Source of the DNA: Grammothele lineata
Taxonomy: Eukaryota > Basidiomycota > Agaricomycetes > Polyporales > Polyporaceae
Assembly: GCA_002150815.3 (NCBI GenBank)
Contig: NDFF03000041.1
Location: 1-64,000, forward strand
Reading direction: 5' to 3'
DNA length: 64,000 bases
Shown here in pieces: positions 1-10,849 of this stretch (position 1 is its first letter; every line of letters begins with the position of its first letter). Both the position numbers and the translations under genes were made by a program. The notes under the pieces were generated by a model. It ran no database searches, was not told the origin of the DNA, and was given only the letters and a program-made list of their open reading frames with translations.

Positions 1-108
1 GAGGAGGTCTTCAATCTGCATGCTCCAGACGGGCCAGTTCTGCGCCGTCTCGAGTGGCTCGATCTTGGCGCGCGCGAGGTGTGACGTGCTGTGGGAGGTG
101 TCGACCAT
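1..108 (-). CDS. Copia-type retrotransposon gag, N-terminal fragment
   Basis: An open frame runs from an ATG at 108 to the window edge and encodes 36 residues including LETAQNWPVWSMQIEDLL. The pattern of a short linker followed by N-W-x-x-W-x-x-[KQ]-[MI]-x-x-L is typical of the start of the gag polypeptide of Ty1/Copia elements, which forms the virus-like particle coat. The frame lies about 60 nt downstream of a primer-binding site and an LTR in the right order for the 5' end of a minus-strand element. The rest of the element lies outside the window, so whether it is intact is unknown. Confidence 0.75.
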   Translation of the reverse strand, partial: MVDTSHSTSHLARAKIEPLETAQNWPVWSMQIEDLL

Positions 109-169
109 GGTGGCGTGGTGGTGTGCGAAGTCCGTGTAGTGTGAGTGTGTACTGGCTCAGAGCGCCGCA

Positions 170-181
170 GGGCTCATAACC
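170..181 (-). other. Retrotransposon primer-binding site (initiator tRNA-Met half-molecule type)
   Basis: Directly after the LTR end, the minus strand reads GGTTATGAGCCC. This is complementary to the anticodon stem-loop (..GGGCUCAUAACC) of initiator tRNA-Met. Copia elements are known to prime reverse transcription from an internally cleaved half of this tRNA, so position and sequence agree. Confidence 0.7.
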
Positions 182-404
182 TGATAGAAATCAGGCGGGG
201 AGGGGAGGGATAGAACGATGGATTACATGTAGCGTAGCGTAGTGAATATATACATGATTCGTAACAAAGGGCTAAGTGATTGCCTCACCAAAGACGTTTG
301 GTGAGGCGAATACAAAGAATGATACATAATCTAATCTAAAGAGTCCGTTAATCAGTCATTGGCCGTGTTATCTAATCTAAGGCGCTAGAGCGCTATCTCC
401 AACA
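182..404 (-). mobile_element. 5' LTR of the Copia element, about 223 bp
   Basis: On the minus strand the segment starts TGTTGGAG at 404 and ends TCTATCA at 182, i.e. TG...CA, immediately followed by the primer-binding site. A TATATA stretch lies near 247-252 and would suit the LTR promoter. Inside is a perfect hairpin: 11-bp arms 282-292 and 297-307 with loop GACG. The outer boundary at 404 is inferred from the TGTTGGA start, and the target-site duplication cannot be tested because the other end is outside the window. Confidence 0.65.
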
Positions 405-666
405 TGACTGGTATGTGCAAGGATGGGAAAGATGTGTTCTCTGAATATATACTCGGCGTGCTCGCTGAACCAAATAGCGCCCTGTGGGCATGGCAGAGAG
501 GATGAGTTCGGAAGCCGGGCCATGAACATGACTATCACGTGATTGGGATTCGGCAGGCTCGGCCATTGCCGAACACTCCGCGATTCATGACAGGAAGTTG
601 AACATCATCACAACTTCCGCCTCTTCTACCATTGCTCCCCTTTCAACGCGCACTCGAACAACTATC

Positions 667-2086
667 ATGGCAGTTACCACTAGAAAACGCGCTAGAGAAG
701 CTGCGATGCCCTCGTCGGTTTCTCCTAAGCAGCCTCTTCAAGTTCTCAGACCCGCTCCCCCAATGACGGGGACCACCGCTCAAGCACAAGACACTCGCAC
801 CGTAAAGAGAAGAAAGATAAATGTACACACTAAGAAGTCCTCGTAAGCGTTCGGTTCACTTGCTCATCAACACATTAGCTGAGCTATCCCGTTCCGACTG
901 CAGTATTCGGAAATATCCTATGGTAGAAGGAGACCCCCTTCGGGAGCTGGATACGGCATGCTCCGCGTTTAGCAACTTCGCAAAGATTATGGTGCGTTCT
1001 CTGGTTGCATCAAACGACTATTCTGTCTGACGTTTTGAGCAGGAAACGTAAGTGTTCTGACCACCCGCAACTTGCCGCGACTCACGTCATTTCGGCCAGC
1101 TACGGAGGCGACAACCCCGATATGGTTAAGATTGTGAATGAGAGATTGAAGCAGATGCGGGAACTTTTGGAGACGGTGAGTGTCTGCCCTCTATTTGGAT
1201 GCCGCGCACTGAGGCATATATGTCAAGACATCTCGAAAGACCGACAAAATGTTATGCCCGACCGAGGCGATCCCACCTCAGCAGCTGCCAAGTCCGACAT
1301 CTTCCGCCCCATCGTCCGGAGCGAGTGATCATAACGCCGCTACCGAAAACTTCAAGCCTGGTAAGGCCCAGTCTCCCGCCATAGCCTCGACGAAGGATCC
1401 AAGTGCGGGAAAACCCTCCACATCCCAATCGCGTTCGCCATTGATGGCGGGTGAAGCTTTGCCTCCGCGTTCTGCTCCCTCCGACCCTCATATTCAACCT
1501 CTAGTTTCCACTCGCCCCGACGTCCTTGTCGACATCTACCTTGGTGGCTTCGTCTTCTCAGAAGACATGATAGCGCGCTTATGTATGGACGCCTTCAGCT
1601 ATACCCAGAAGGCGGTTGACAATGCTGGGGCGATTGATCTCGCCGCAATGTACTTCGAGGAACGCACGGCCATCGACAGTCCGAACTTCATTGAGATGAG
1701 CGTGCGCTACAAGCATCAGCCGAATGTCGATCAAACTGTTTGGGTTCTCCCTTGTAGGGTCGGGATCGTCAACCGCGGCAAGCCGCAACCCAATCTCCCT
1801 TTCGACGAGGCGGCCGAGTCGTACGCGGACTACTGGTTCCCGCGCCACCTTCGCGAGTCTCCGGCGTTCAGACACGCGAGGTACGTGCAGTGCCAATTCC
1901 CCCGTGACACATACAGTGCGTATTCCCTTATCGATCTGGTACAAACAATTCGCTCACGTCCCCACGTCTTGGTATCTAGCAACCGGTTGCATTAAGCGCA
2001 AGATGTACGAGAATCACAAGCAAGTGTGCCTGAATCGAGAAAAAATTGCTCGTGCGTACGCGAAGCACATGAAAATGGAGGTGTTG
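667..2086 (+). CDS. Family A member A1: micro-exon cassette plus GFVF/LPCR/WFPR domain, unknown function
   Basis: I do not recognise a named family; identity rests on paralogs between 27 and 58 kb. Exons: 667-842 (MAVTTRKRAREAA start, then KRRKIN), 904-991 (GDPLRELD), a 5-nt exon GAAAC 1043-1047, 1100-1175, 1240-1915 and 1980-2086. All phases agree and the coding sum is a multiple of three. The first 47 nt match exon 1 of the paralogs, but the following intron (714-749) would be only 36 nt and stays open if retained. The large exon carries GGFVFSEDMIARLC, the IDSP motif, LPCRVG and YADYWFPRHLRES. The 1980 exon carries TGCIKRKMYEN. A terminal exon probably starts at 2176 after ctag, but lacks the stop of the sister genes and reads open to 2535, so the 3' end is uncertain. 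The basic start suggests a nuclear protein (inference). Confidence 0.7.
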
Positions 2087-3688
2087 GTGCGTATTTGTGA
2101 CAGGCATTCTTCCCCTCGCCGTCCTGATGTCCTATTCAGCCGCCACGTCTTCCTACCACGTATATCCTTGACTAGTCACATTGCATTGCCCTCTTCTGGT
2201 ACGTCACTCGGCGTCGTTGGCGTGTCTACTGGCTGATCCCGAACGAACGTTTCCAGCGTCATTCAATCATTCTGCTCTGTGTTCTATACCGTGTATCTCT
2301 AGTAATTTCATTGTATCTTGGTGCGTTTTCCGTCGGATACCCCCTTATACCGCACGCCGTGTTGCGCGTCGAAGGTGAGTGCCACTACGTCGCCTTCGCG
2401 CTGCAAGCGTCTTCCTTCTTCTCGCCTAACACGCTCTCGGATGTTCTCCTCCCTTACCCTTACCTTCCCGCGTCCCCTGCTAGGCGTGGTTATGTTGCGC
2501 GCGGAGCTGCCATTCGCGTCCATAGTGGAGGGTAAGGACAGGGACGATGATGACACACCCGCCCATTCTCGCGCTCACGTAGCTGTGCACCTGAACAGTG
2601 ACGGTACGCTGTGCGCGCGAACTTAGATATTGCGTGCGCTAAGTACTCGGTAACTCGATTGCCTCATCGTCTCCTCCAAGCCTTTGGTCGTCGCTTGCCG
2701 GGCCGGTGCTCATCCTACCTCTGACGAACATCCTTGCGCTTCCCCGGCTTCGCGCCGCGATGCCGCGTGTGCAAGACTTTGGTGAGTACGGAGACTTCTC
2801 TTTAGGGAGAACCAACTCTGATTTTCCTATAGGGGTATCCCTGGACGGGTTCGGATATGAAGTGAATTTGCTGGCGGTGCGTGATGGTGTAGTGTTGTCA
2901 GTGTGCTGGAGCTCATGCGGCGTGCGAGTGGACAGGTGGTATTTTCCGCGATGTCTATCATGACGAAGATCATGACAGAAAAGTGGAACTCAAATCGGTC
3001 GTCTATGCACTTCGATGACTAGCTGCTTCCCGCGGGCCTGAGAAAGCACCTTTCTAGCACGTGCTCAATCCCAGAGCCACGCTCTCTCCTCCAGACCTAG
3101 GACGCTTTTCCTTTCGACAGTAACACAACACGGGTCCGCCATATTTCATGTCAAGATGCCGAGGAGAACCACCCATCCATTTCCCGCATTTCCTGCCTCC
3201 GTCAATGCCTGGACCTTACAAAGCACACCGCGGGCATTTCCAGCGCCCGGGACACTCTAACCCCGCGAATCCCCAGCGGCCTGCGCCGCGCCGCGCCTCG
3301 CCCTCCCACCTCTCCTTCACCTACGGACGTCTTTTCTTCCTAAATGAACCGCGCTCTCGCGCCCATTCATGCACGGCATTCGACCCCCGGAGAACTTGGC
3401 CCGACCTAGGCACGTTCTGTGACGCACGGGAGGGGTTCAACGTTCCGGGCTCGTGCGTGCGCCGCTCGGACCTTCCCCGCGAAGCGTCGGCGGTCGACGC
3501 CTGGCCTGTGAGCACCGTCATTCTGGAGCCTTCGCTTTGAATGCTTGCATGAGTCGGTGCTTGGACCGGGTGTCGGCTTTCTGCATATATATACATATAA
3601 GGCAGCAGAGTGGATCTCTCGACCTCGCTCGTATACTCGTCCACACGCACCCGCCCCCAGCCACCTCAATCCACACTCGAGGCTTCAG
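2087..3688. other. Intergenic, no gene supported
   Basis: This contains the possible A1 terminal exon (from 2176) and the promoter of the secreted-protein gene at 3689. Open frames here overlap on several strands and frames, lack splice-consistent extensions and show no recognisable domain. Confidence 0.4.
3586..3593 (+). promoter_or_regulatory. TATA element of N1
   Basis: TATATATA lies about 96 bp upstream of the N1 ATG. N2 has a similar element at a similar distance. Confidence 0.45.
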
Positions 3689-4274
3689 ATGTTATTCCTC
3701 TTCGCAATCGCACTCTTCGTTGCCGCCACGTTTGCGCAGCGCATCGCCATCGGGGCTCCGGCCGAGTTCTCTACCGTCTCTCCAGGGAGCAATATCACGG
3801 TCCGAGTCGACCGCCCGGTACGTCTTCTTTTCCTCTTCCTCCTCCACTCCCCTATTCCACCTAACCGCATCGCGCTGACCCGTGCCTCGCACACACATAG
3901 CTCTCCCTCACCGGTTCGGACGACGTCGCAGTCGCGATCGGGATCTTCCCCTGCTCAGGCCCCTGCGCATCCGAGGACGTGACGGACGTCCTAGGAGACG
4001 TGCTCTACCGCGGGCTGTACGCGCCACAGCTCGTCGACCACGAGGCCCCGCCATTCCAAAACTTTACCATCACGGTCCCTGCGCAGTTCAATGTAAGCGA
4101 AGTGAGCTTGAACGTGGCACACTTCGGGCTCGTTGGGGTGAGTGACTCTGTTAAGCGGTCTTACATGCGGATCCTGCGATGAGGCTCATGCGGAGTCGTT
4201 ATCGTGATGGTTTTCAGGCTGGCTTCGAACCGTTCCTGGATGTTGCGAACATCACTCTCAGGCTCTCGCAATGA
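3689..4274 (+). CDS. N1: small secreted protein, NIS1-like
   Basis: Three exons (3689-3817, 3901-4137, 4218-4274) encode 140 residues. Residues 1 to about 16 are a signal peptide ending AATFAQ. The mature part starts IAIGAP, then SPGSNITVRVDRP, a VAVAIG strand, two Cys (FPCSGPC), an L-Y-x-G-x-Y-x-P motif, FTITVP and LNVAHFGLVG. This order matches the secreted NIS1-type effector family (known from Colletotrichum, where it acts on plant immune kinases, and conserved in basidiomycetes). The assignment is by pattern only. The exon 1/2 break after the D-x-P motif and the exon 2/3 break after LVG are identical in all six copies here. Its role in this fungus is unknown. Confidence 0.8.
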
Positions 4275-5285
4275 AGGGGTCGTCCTCTGTCTCTTGATTC
4301 TCTTGGGATATTAGTACACAGACTTTGGAAACCGGACATCTGGTCAGGATTGCCAAGTTCTAGCCCTGCCATATCGATAACGGACGATGAATGGTTCTTA
4401 CCACTACGTACCTGTGCATACGTTTGTAGTACATCGGCTTATGTACTTCGAACTTCACCTTGAAAATTACGATTAGCTCTTTCTGCTAATAGTGTCCAAT
4501 GTCCATGTGAAGGACGATGGTCCGAGTCTCTGTTTATAAGTAACTCCGGTTTCAGCGGTCGTAATAGGCTATGACGTCATGGCTAGCCCCGGACCAATCA
4601 TACTGCGTGAGAAAGCCGCCAACTCTATTCTGTACTGCTCACTGCAGCCTGTCAGGCTGTCACCAACATTCCGACCAAAGCCTCTTCCGCCTTTCTTTAG
4701 CTTCCGCGCGCATCACACGAGGACGCCTCGTGAATGGACCAGGGACTGCCGGACGCATAATTTCACTAACTTCCTCTCGGCCGGGCATGAAGACGCTGAA
4801 ACTTAAGATGCCGTGCCGTCGGACTTGCAGCGGCCGCATGTCCAAAGTCGCTCCACTCCACCATCGGCCCCCACTGCGAACCGTTTTCACCGCTTGTCTT
4901 TACAGCATCCTCGATGTCCAGACTTTGCTGCCAAGATCTCCTGGGGCCTAGATGATTTGCAAGTAGAAAAGCCTGGCTTGTCGCCTCTTCGGCCGGTCGG
5001 CAGTTTGAAGCGACAAGATGCACGAAGACCGTTCGAAAGGGGTATTCATGACATGTAATAGGCCATGACGTTCAAGCTGTCATCTGCCCGCGGCAGCGAT
5101 CGGGGACTCAGGCGCTGCTTCCTCAACAAATTAGCCTTTGTCCCGCTTCCGAGTCCCCTCGACCTCGATATATATATTCCCCCAAAGCGTCTCTTGCGAC
5201 ACCAACTCCACCCGCGGCGCCCTCGTCCAACTTCTCTCCGAATCCATCCTTCACGACCACGACCACAACTACGACGACGACGAAC
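4275..5285. other. N1-N2 intergenic region with a CRE-like palindrome
   Basis: No gene is seen. A perfect 10-bp palindrome ATGACGTCAT (CRE/ATF-type bZIP site) lies at 4571-4580, preceded by TAATAGGCT. A related TAATAGGCCATGACGTT stands near 5058, consistent with a duplicated promoter segment. Confidence 0.4.
5169..5178 (+). promoter_or_regulatory. TATA element of N2
   Basis: An alternating TA run, TATATATATT, lies about 110 bp upstream of the N2 ATG, mirroring N1. Confidence 0.45.
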
Positions 5286-5918
5286 ATGAAGACTTTCTTT
5301 GCCCTTGCCTGCCTCGCCGCCTCCGCGTTCGCCCAGCGCATTGCCATTGGCGCGCCCGCGGACATGTCCACCATCACCCCAGGGAGCAACATCACCGTCG
5401 AGGTCGACAAACCCGTACGTCTCCCTCTTCTGCTTCTGCTTCGCCCGTGCATGTGTTGAGAGGCCTCTCGCCGTCCTCGCCATCTCCTCCCCGTCATTCC
5501 CGGCGCACCATTCGCAGAACTCGCTCACGGGCTCGACCGAAATCGCGCTCGCAATCGGCTTCTGGCCGTGCGGCGACGTGCCCTGCGCGGAGACCCCCGC
5601 CAACGAGGTGCTCGGCACCGTCGTCTACAGCGGCCCCTGGGACCCCGAGTACGACGACGCGGACCGGTCCAAGCCCCCTCACCAGAACTTCACGGTCACC
5701 GTTCCGGCGGAGTTCACGAGCGGGCAGGTCAGCCTCGGGGTCGTTCATCTTTCCGTGGTTGGGGTGAGTCACTGTTTCGTGTTCGTGATCATCTTGGAGT
5801 TGGTTCACCTCCGGGCGTGGGTTTGAACTTTCGATGGGATGTGCTGATGGGTTGGTGTTGGCAGGCGAGTTCGACCCCCTTCACCGAGATGGTGAACGCT
5901 ACCCTCGTCATTCCGTGA
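5286..5918 (+). CDS. N2: small secreted protein, NIS1-like
   Basis: Exons 5286-5414, 5518-5763 and 5865-5918 encode 142 residues. A signal peptide (MKTFFALACLAASAFA) precedes QRIAIGAP, which is nearly identical to N1. Next come PGSNITVEVDKP, LTGSTEIALAIG, the Cys pair WPCGDVPC, FTVTVP and VVG. N2 is the closest relative of N1, and both lie on the plus strand while the other four copies lie on the minus strand. The conserved exon phases and the position of the exon 3 tail (..NATLVIP) fix the model. It is expected to be exported. A contribution to host or substrate interaction is inference from the NIS1-like pattern. Confidence 0.8.
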
Positions 5919-6233
5919 AGAAGTTATGCTCGGACCGTATACCCCATTGCTACGTGGACTATGCTGTGGCCATTCCCCTCGCGCGCACGAACTATCTGGA
6001 CATTGATCTACGAAACACGCTCATTCCGTTCGTGTATGATACATTGTGGTCTAATGTTACATGTACCGCACATCGTGCGATTTCATCCAGAGAGCCTCGT
6101 GTCGGTCAGCGCATGAAACACCCAGGGTGTGCTGGGCATGCTTCTATAACATCCAAACTCAAGGGAGCAATAGCACTGCAATGTGTTCAACAGCCCAGAA
6201 CACCGACCGCACCCTGAACAACGAACTTCATCG

Positions 6234-8157
6234 CTATCCCTCCTGTTCGCCCTTCTTACGCCCGCCCGCAGCCTCTTCTTCTTCGTTGGCGGCATCGTCA
6301 TCATCCTGATTGTCCTCAGCGCGCCGCGCGTCCTCCTCCCTCGCCCTCCTCCCCGCTTCCGAAGCCTCCTCCATCCTCCGCCTCTCCCTCTCCGCGTCCT
6401 CCTCCGCCGCCCCAACCGCCTCCCCATCCTCGCTGAACGCGCTCGATTCGCTCGAGCTCACGCTCGCCTGCCTCACCACCCCCACTCTCCCGCCCCCATC
6501 TGCCCCCTTCCCGCCCCCTCCTCGCGCCGCGCGCTTCTCCTCCGCCCTCTGCTCTTTCCACTTCTTGAGGCGCTCGTCGAACCCGTCCATCGCGCGCACG
6601 CGCCCGAGCGCGCCGAGGTTGTCCGGGTGTGCGAGGAAGCTTTCGAGTGTGGGCAGGAGATCCTTTTGTGGGCGGTAGGTGCCCGAGTCGTTGTCGATCA
6701 CGAGCTCGAACGCGGAGGGCGGGAGGCGCGTGGGGTCCTCTGGGTCTTCTCCTGCTTCAGAGTGGTGGTCAGGCGTCGCGCCGTCGGCGTTCGCACCGTT
6801 TGTATCCTTCTGCGCGTTCTCGTTTGCGTCCTCGTGCTCGCGGTCTGCGTGCGAGCGACGCACGCGCCGGACGAAGAACTCGCCGCTGAATGCAATCTCG
6901 AGGGCGACATCCGAGTGCATTGTGTGCTTGCTGAGGAACTGGATCGCGAACTCCTCCCCCGTTTCCTGCGCGCCGGGGCAAGACAAGGAAGAGAGATGAG
7001 TATATGCGCGCCACAGGAGCGCGAGCGCGACATAGACACGCACCGTGAACCGCCACTCGCCGTTGAGCATAATGACGTACGTGTACACGCGCCCCTCCGC
7101 GCCGTACTCGACCATCTCCAAGAATTTCCTCGCCAACGCCTCGTCCCCACGCGTCTCCTCTTTGCTCCCTCCTCCCGCCGTCTCGAGGTGGCCATCGACG
7201 TGCGCCGCAGGGTCCTCCTCAACCACGCCCCACACAGTATTCTTATCGCACTTGTATATACACCGGTGCTGTTTGTGGAGCGCGCGGTTAAGGATGACGC
7301 CCTCGATCCCGCGCGCGCGGAACATCGCCTTCACGAACGGCCTGAAGCCGACGTACCGGTGCCGCAGCGCGGTGGGGACCGGGCCCGCAAGCTGGATCCG
7401 GCTAGCCTTGAAGGACTGGACGGCGGTGAGGCGAGTCGCGAGCGGGGAGAAGTGGCGCACGAAGACATCTGTGCGCGCCCTCCTAGATTAGTGCAATCCG
7501 AGGAGCGCGCCAGAGAAGAAAACACGTACGCGGACCAAGGGTGTAGACCCCGCCACTCTCTTCGCCTTCGGGGAGGGACGGTGTGAGCCCGAGGACGCGC
7601 ACGCTGAGCACGACGCGCACGCGGTGCCCGACCCGCCCGCGCGAGAAAGCTTTCGCGACGTACGTGCCCGCGCGCGTGCGCAAGCTCCCGTGCCGTTTGT
7701 GCACCTTGTACTCCTGCTCGCCGGTCTCCCATCCCTCCTCCAGGTAATGTTGAACTCCTTCCACCACCTCCTTTTCTTTTCCCTTCCCGCTCGCAGCGGG
7801 TTCAGGGAAGCGCAGGACAGCCTTACCGAGCCGGTCGTCGTGGTCGCCCGGGTCCTCATCCATGAGCGCGAGGACGAGCACGAAGCCTTCACGGGGCACG
7901 CCCGAGACGACCCAGCGCGCGCCCTCCCAGACGGGGTTCAACGTCCTGCGTGCTGTCGGGGTGCGGAACGCGATCGAGTTCGAGGCATGGTGACTATTAG
8001 GGGCGGCCCCGCCGAGCGGGGCGAGGGTGGCGAGGATGTAGGGGTCGGAGGCGAGGGTGTTGAGGTCGCCGAGCGGGACGTTGGTCGCGCCGTGAAAGAC
8101 TATCTCGCAAGTGTAACGTGGTGACGATGGCTTGGCAGAGGGTGTGGAGGAAGGCAT
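6234..8157 (-). CDS. C2-domain protein, 594 residues
   Basis: Exons 8157-7530, 7468-7044 and 6965-6234 sum to 595 codons. The first exon holds a C2-like beta-sandwich: YTCEIVFHGA, an Asp-rich loop LASDPYILATL, NPVWEG, then MDEDPGDHDDRLG. These acidic loops are typical of Ca2+/phospholipid-binding C2 domains. The second part (FVRHFSPLATR, YTYVIMLNGEWRF, HSDVALEIAFSGEFFVRR) is a conserved-looking block I cannot name. The C-terminal 120 residues are low-complexity, Ser/Glu/Arg-rich and probably coiled coil. The 78-nt second intron is in frame without stops, so a retained form is possible. Likely a membrane-recruited scaffold or trafficking protein (inference). It converges on N2, splitting the secreted-protein array. 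Confidence 0.75.
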
Positions 8158-8493
8158 GAGTGTGATTGAGCTTGAAGAACGCGAATGCGTGAGGGTATGA
8201 ACGACGACGTGGGGTATGACGTCATTACTGCCTGTGGAGGAGACGGTCCGGATCGCGAGCGCTACCACAGCGGCTGCTCCAATGTGTATTATTACTCAAG
8301 TCGGTGACATCGTCTGTATATATATAGTGCGCATAGTAGTACGTGAGGGAAGGCTGAAAAGTATACATCATCCAATACTAAGCCGGGTGAGTCCATGATC
8401 AATCAGTCCGAAATACCAATGAGTACGGGAGTCCGAATACTGCACATCGCGATATGCTACATTATCATATCCTTGAACTTCGGGATAGCTCGC
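8158..8493. other. Promoter region of the C2 gene with a second CRE-like palindrome
   Basis: A perfect ATGACGTCAT stands at 8216-8225, 59 bp upstream of the C2-gene ATG. The remainder holds the 3' flank of N3 and no further gene. Confidence 0.45.
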
Positions 8494-9072
8494 TTATTGG
8501 ATGTAGACGGTCTCATTCAAGACCTCAAGATATGGCCAGAACAGCGCCTGCACGGTAGCCACCAATCAGTACACTATCTCCACAAAATGATCACTTGAAC
8601 CGGCGAACGTACCCCAACAAGGCTGAAGTGGGCAACAGACAGCGCAGCGGGGCCTTGCTGGAACCCCTCGGGTACCGTCACCGTCCAATTCTGGAAGAGT
8701 GTCGTGCTTCCCGGATGCAGCTGTGGCGTGTACGGCCCCGCATACAGAACAGAGCCAAGCTCCTCTGTGGTGCTGAAGCCATCACACGTCCCCGGGGGTG
8801 CGCGCCCAACGCAGCTGATGAGGCCGACCGCAACGGACACTTGCTGAGAGTTTGTAAGGCTATCCTGAAAGTGGAGAAGAGCAGGTCAACAATACGTTGT
8901 CGGAACACGTCGAGAGACGAATACACCGACGTACGGGGACATCAACCTCGACGAGGAAGCTTTGTCCGGGACTGAACGTGGATTGGGAACGGGGAGCACG
9001 GATGACCGCGTTCTGGGCTGTCGCAAGTGTGGACAGAAGAGCGACGACGAGGGCTGATTTTGTGAAGAGCAT
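8494..9072 (-). CDS. N3: small secreted protein, NIS1-like
   Basis: Exons 9072-8935, 8864-8613 and 8547-8494 encode 147 residues. A signal peptide (MLFTKSALVVALLSTLATAQ) precedes NAVIRAP. Family motifs follow: FSPGQSFLVEVDVP, VSVAVGLISC, a second Cys in PPGTCDG, VLYAGPYTPQL, WTVTVP and VAHFSLVG. The CVGRAPPGTCDG block is shared with N4, marking these two as a closer pair. The terminal exon ends NETVYIQ, with an Asn glycosylation sequon as in N1, N2 and N4-N6. Function as for N1, not known here. Confidence 0.8.
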
Positions 9073-10281
9073 GTTATGCTGGATGTCGCTTGGGTGTGGC
9101 GCTTATAGCTGGGTAGTTGAACAGCTCTCTGTTTTCCGCTTCGGCCTTAAATCCTTCTCAAGTGACGCCCTATTGAAGGGCTGTGGCAGAGCATGAACAG
9201 CCATGGCCGAAGACCTTGCTCAAGACCCAGAAGGTTGCCGGTCGATCTTTCTAGGTCCTACGCGGCCCAGAGCCATGAAGGCACTGTCGCCGACCGGGCA
9301 TAAAGTACCGACCAATAGCTGGAAGCCGCAGAAAGTCAGAAGTGCGAACGACGAACCAAGCCGGTACTCACCGAGACTCACTTCGTCGACGGCGTCTCGG
9401 CGTAGCAGACCCGATGAGTGAACGGGACGGGCTCTAGCAGCACTCCATTCTTGGGTCCAGGCTCGGCGTTAGAAGGCGGGTGCAGACGCCAGTCGGTTCT
9501 CTCGCTCACGTAAACACAGCGTAGGCTCCGCCCGGCCGGGCTCGTTCCAGGGCGCGTGCTCCGAACAGGCACGAGCGAAGACGGGAAGGCGGGGTCTGTC
9601 GCGGAGCCCAACTTGTACGTGGATGGCGTGCTGGTCGGCGGAGGAGAACCGAGTCCGTGAAGGCGTCATAACGAACGTTGAGGGTGCACTGAAAAAGTAC
9701 CATGGATGGCGAATCCGGGCGTGCTAGAGGTCGAAGGTCGAATGTGAACACGATGCTGGCGCACGTTGCCCATCATCACGTTCACTTGCTGCGTCATGAG
9801 ATGAACGTCATGGCGATACGCTGCCCGAGGAAAGCGTACGAGGAGATGAATGCACGGGACAGTTGAATGAAAAGGCGGTGCCGGCGAACGCTGCGCTTGT
9901 ACATGCATTTTCATAATACTCCAGGAGCTAGCACGGCGACTCGCCGATGAGTGTGACACAGGGTGCGCCGAAGGCTGCGGAATGCTAAGCACAGAAACGC
10001 TCGAGCTCTCGGGTAGGCGCAATTCAGAACCTGTGTAGTATCTGCAGTCGTGCGTGAGCGAAACAACACTTGGACATTAGAAGAGCAACCTACCTTCGAA
10101 TCGGTGGGTTGGGCCACAGTTGTGGCACACCAGCTGCACATCATGAGCATATGAATTGGCATGGCTACAGAAGTTCATTTCCAGGTAATACACATGCACG
10201 TAGGCAACCCATACAAGTGTCATGTCCGTCAATGTCCACCATAAGTGTAAAGTCCTGGTCAGAAGTCGCCAAGCCCATGAT
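9073..10281. other. Intergenic, no gene supported
   Basis: Only overlapping short frames are present. An AT-rich TATA-like motif (minus strand, CTATAAG near 9100-9106) could serve N3. Confidence 0.35.
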
Positions 10282-10849
10282 CTACTGGATGATCACGGTC
10301 TCGTTGTGGACGTCGACATCGGGGAAGAACAGCGCCTGAACAAGTACTCATTAGTCCTCGTCCACATCATACCGCTTATGGTGGCCTAACGAGATTACTC
10401 ACCCCAATGAGCGCAAAGTGCGAGACAGAGAGGGCCGCCGGACCGGATGGAAATCCATCCGGGACAGTGACAGTGTAGTTCTGCTTCAGCGAAGCACTTC
10501 CACTGCCCGGGATGAGCACGGGATGGTACGGGCCTGCGAAGAGCACAGCGCCGATGCCCTCCGAAGGGTCGACACCGTCACAAGTCCCTGGAGGTGCGCG
10601 GCCAGCACAAGGGAGCAGACCGATCGCGACGGAAATGTCGAGTGAGTTGGTCAGAGTGTCCTGGAGAATAGAAATCAGATGTGGCGCCAAATGAAGTAGT
10701 GAAAGAAGAGAGCATACAGGGCGGTCGACCTCAACAGTGAAGTTTTGGCCGGGTGAGAGCGTCGTGTTCGCGGGAGGATCGAAAATCACGACCATCTGTG
10801 CAGTGGCGACAGTGGCACAGAGTGCAGCAACGAACAAAGACTTCATCAT
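10282..10849 (-). CDS. N4: small secreted protein, NIS1-like
   Basis: Exons 10849-10718, 10660-10403 and 10335-10282 encode 147 residues. The signal peptide is MMKSLFVAALCATVATAQ (a second Met follows at codon 2). Motifs are SPGQNFTVEVDRP, ISVAIGLLPCAGRAPPGTC, VLFAGPYHPVL, YTVTVP and VSHFALIG, with a terminal exon ending NETVIIQ. Exon phases are identical to N1-N3. The gene looks intact and is expected to be secreted. Confidence 0.82.

Noticed and set aside
6183..7586. 467-codon plus-strand frame
   Set aside because: It is antisense to the C2 gene, whose minus-strand exons have domain content and consistent phases.
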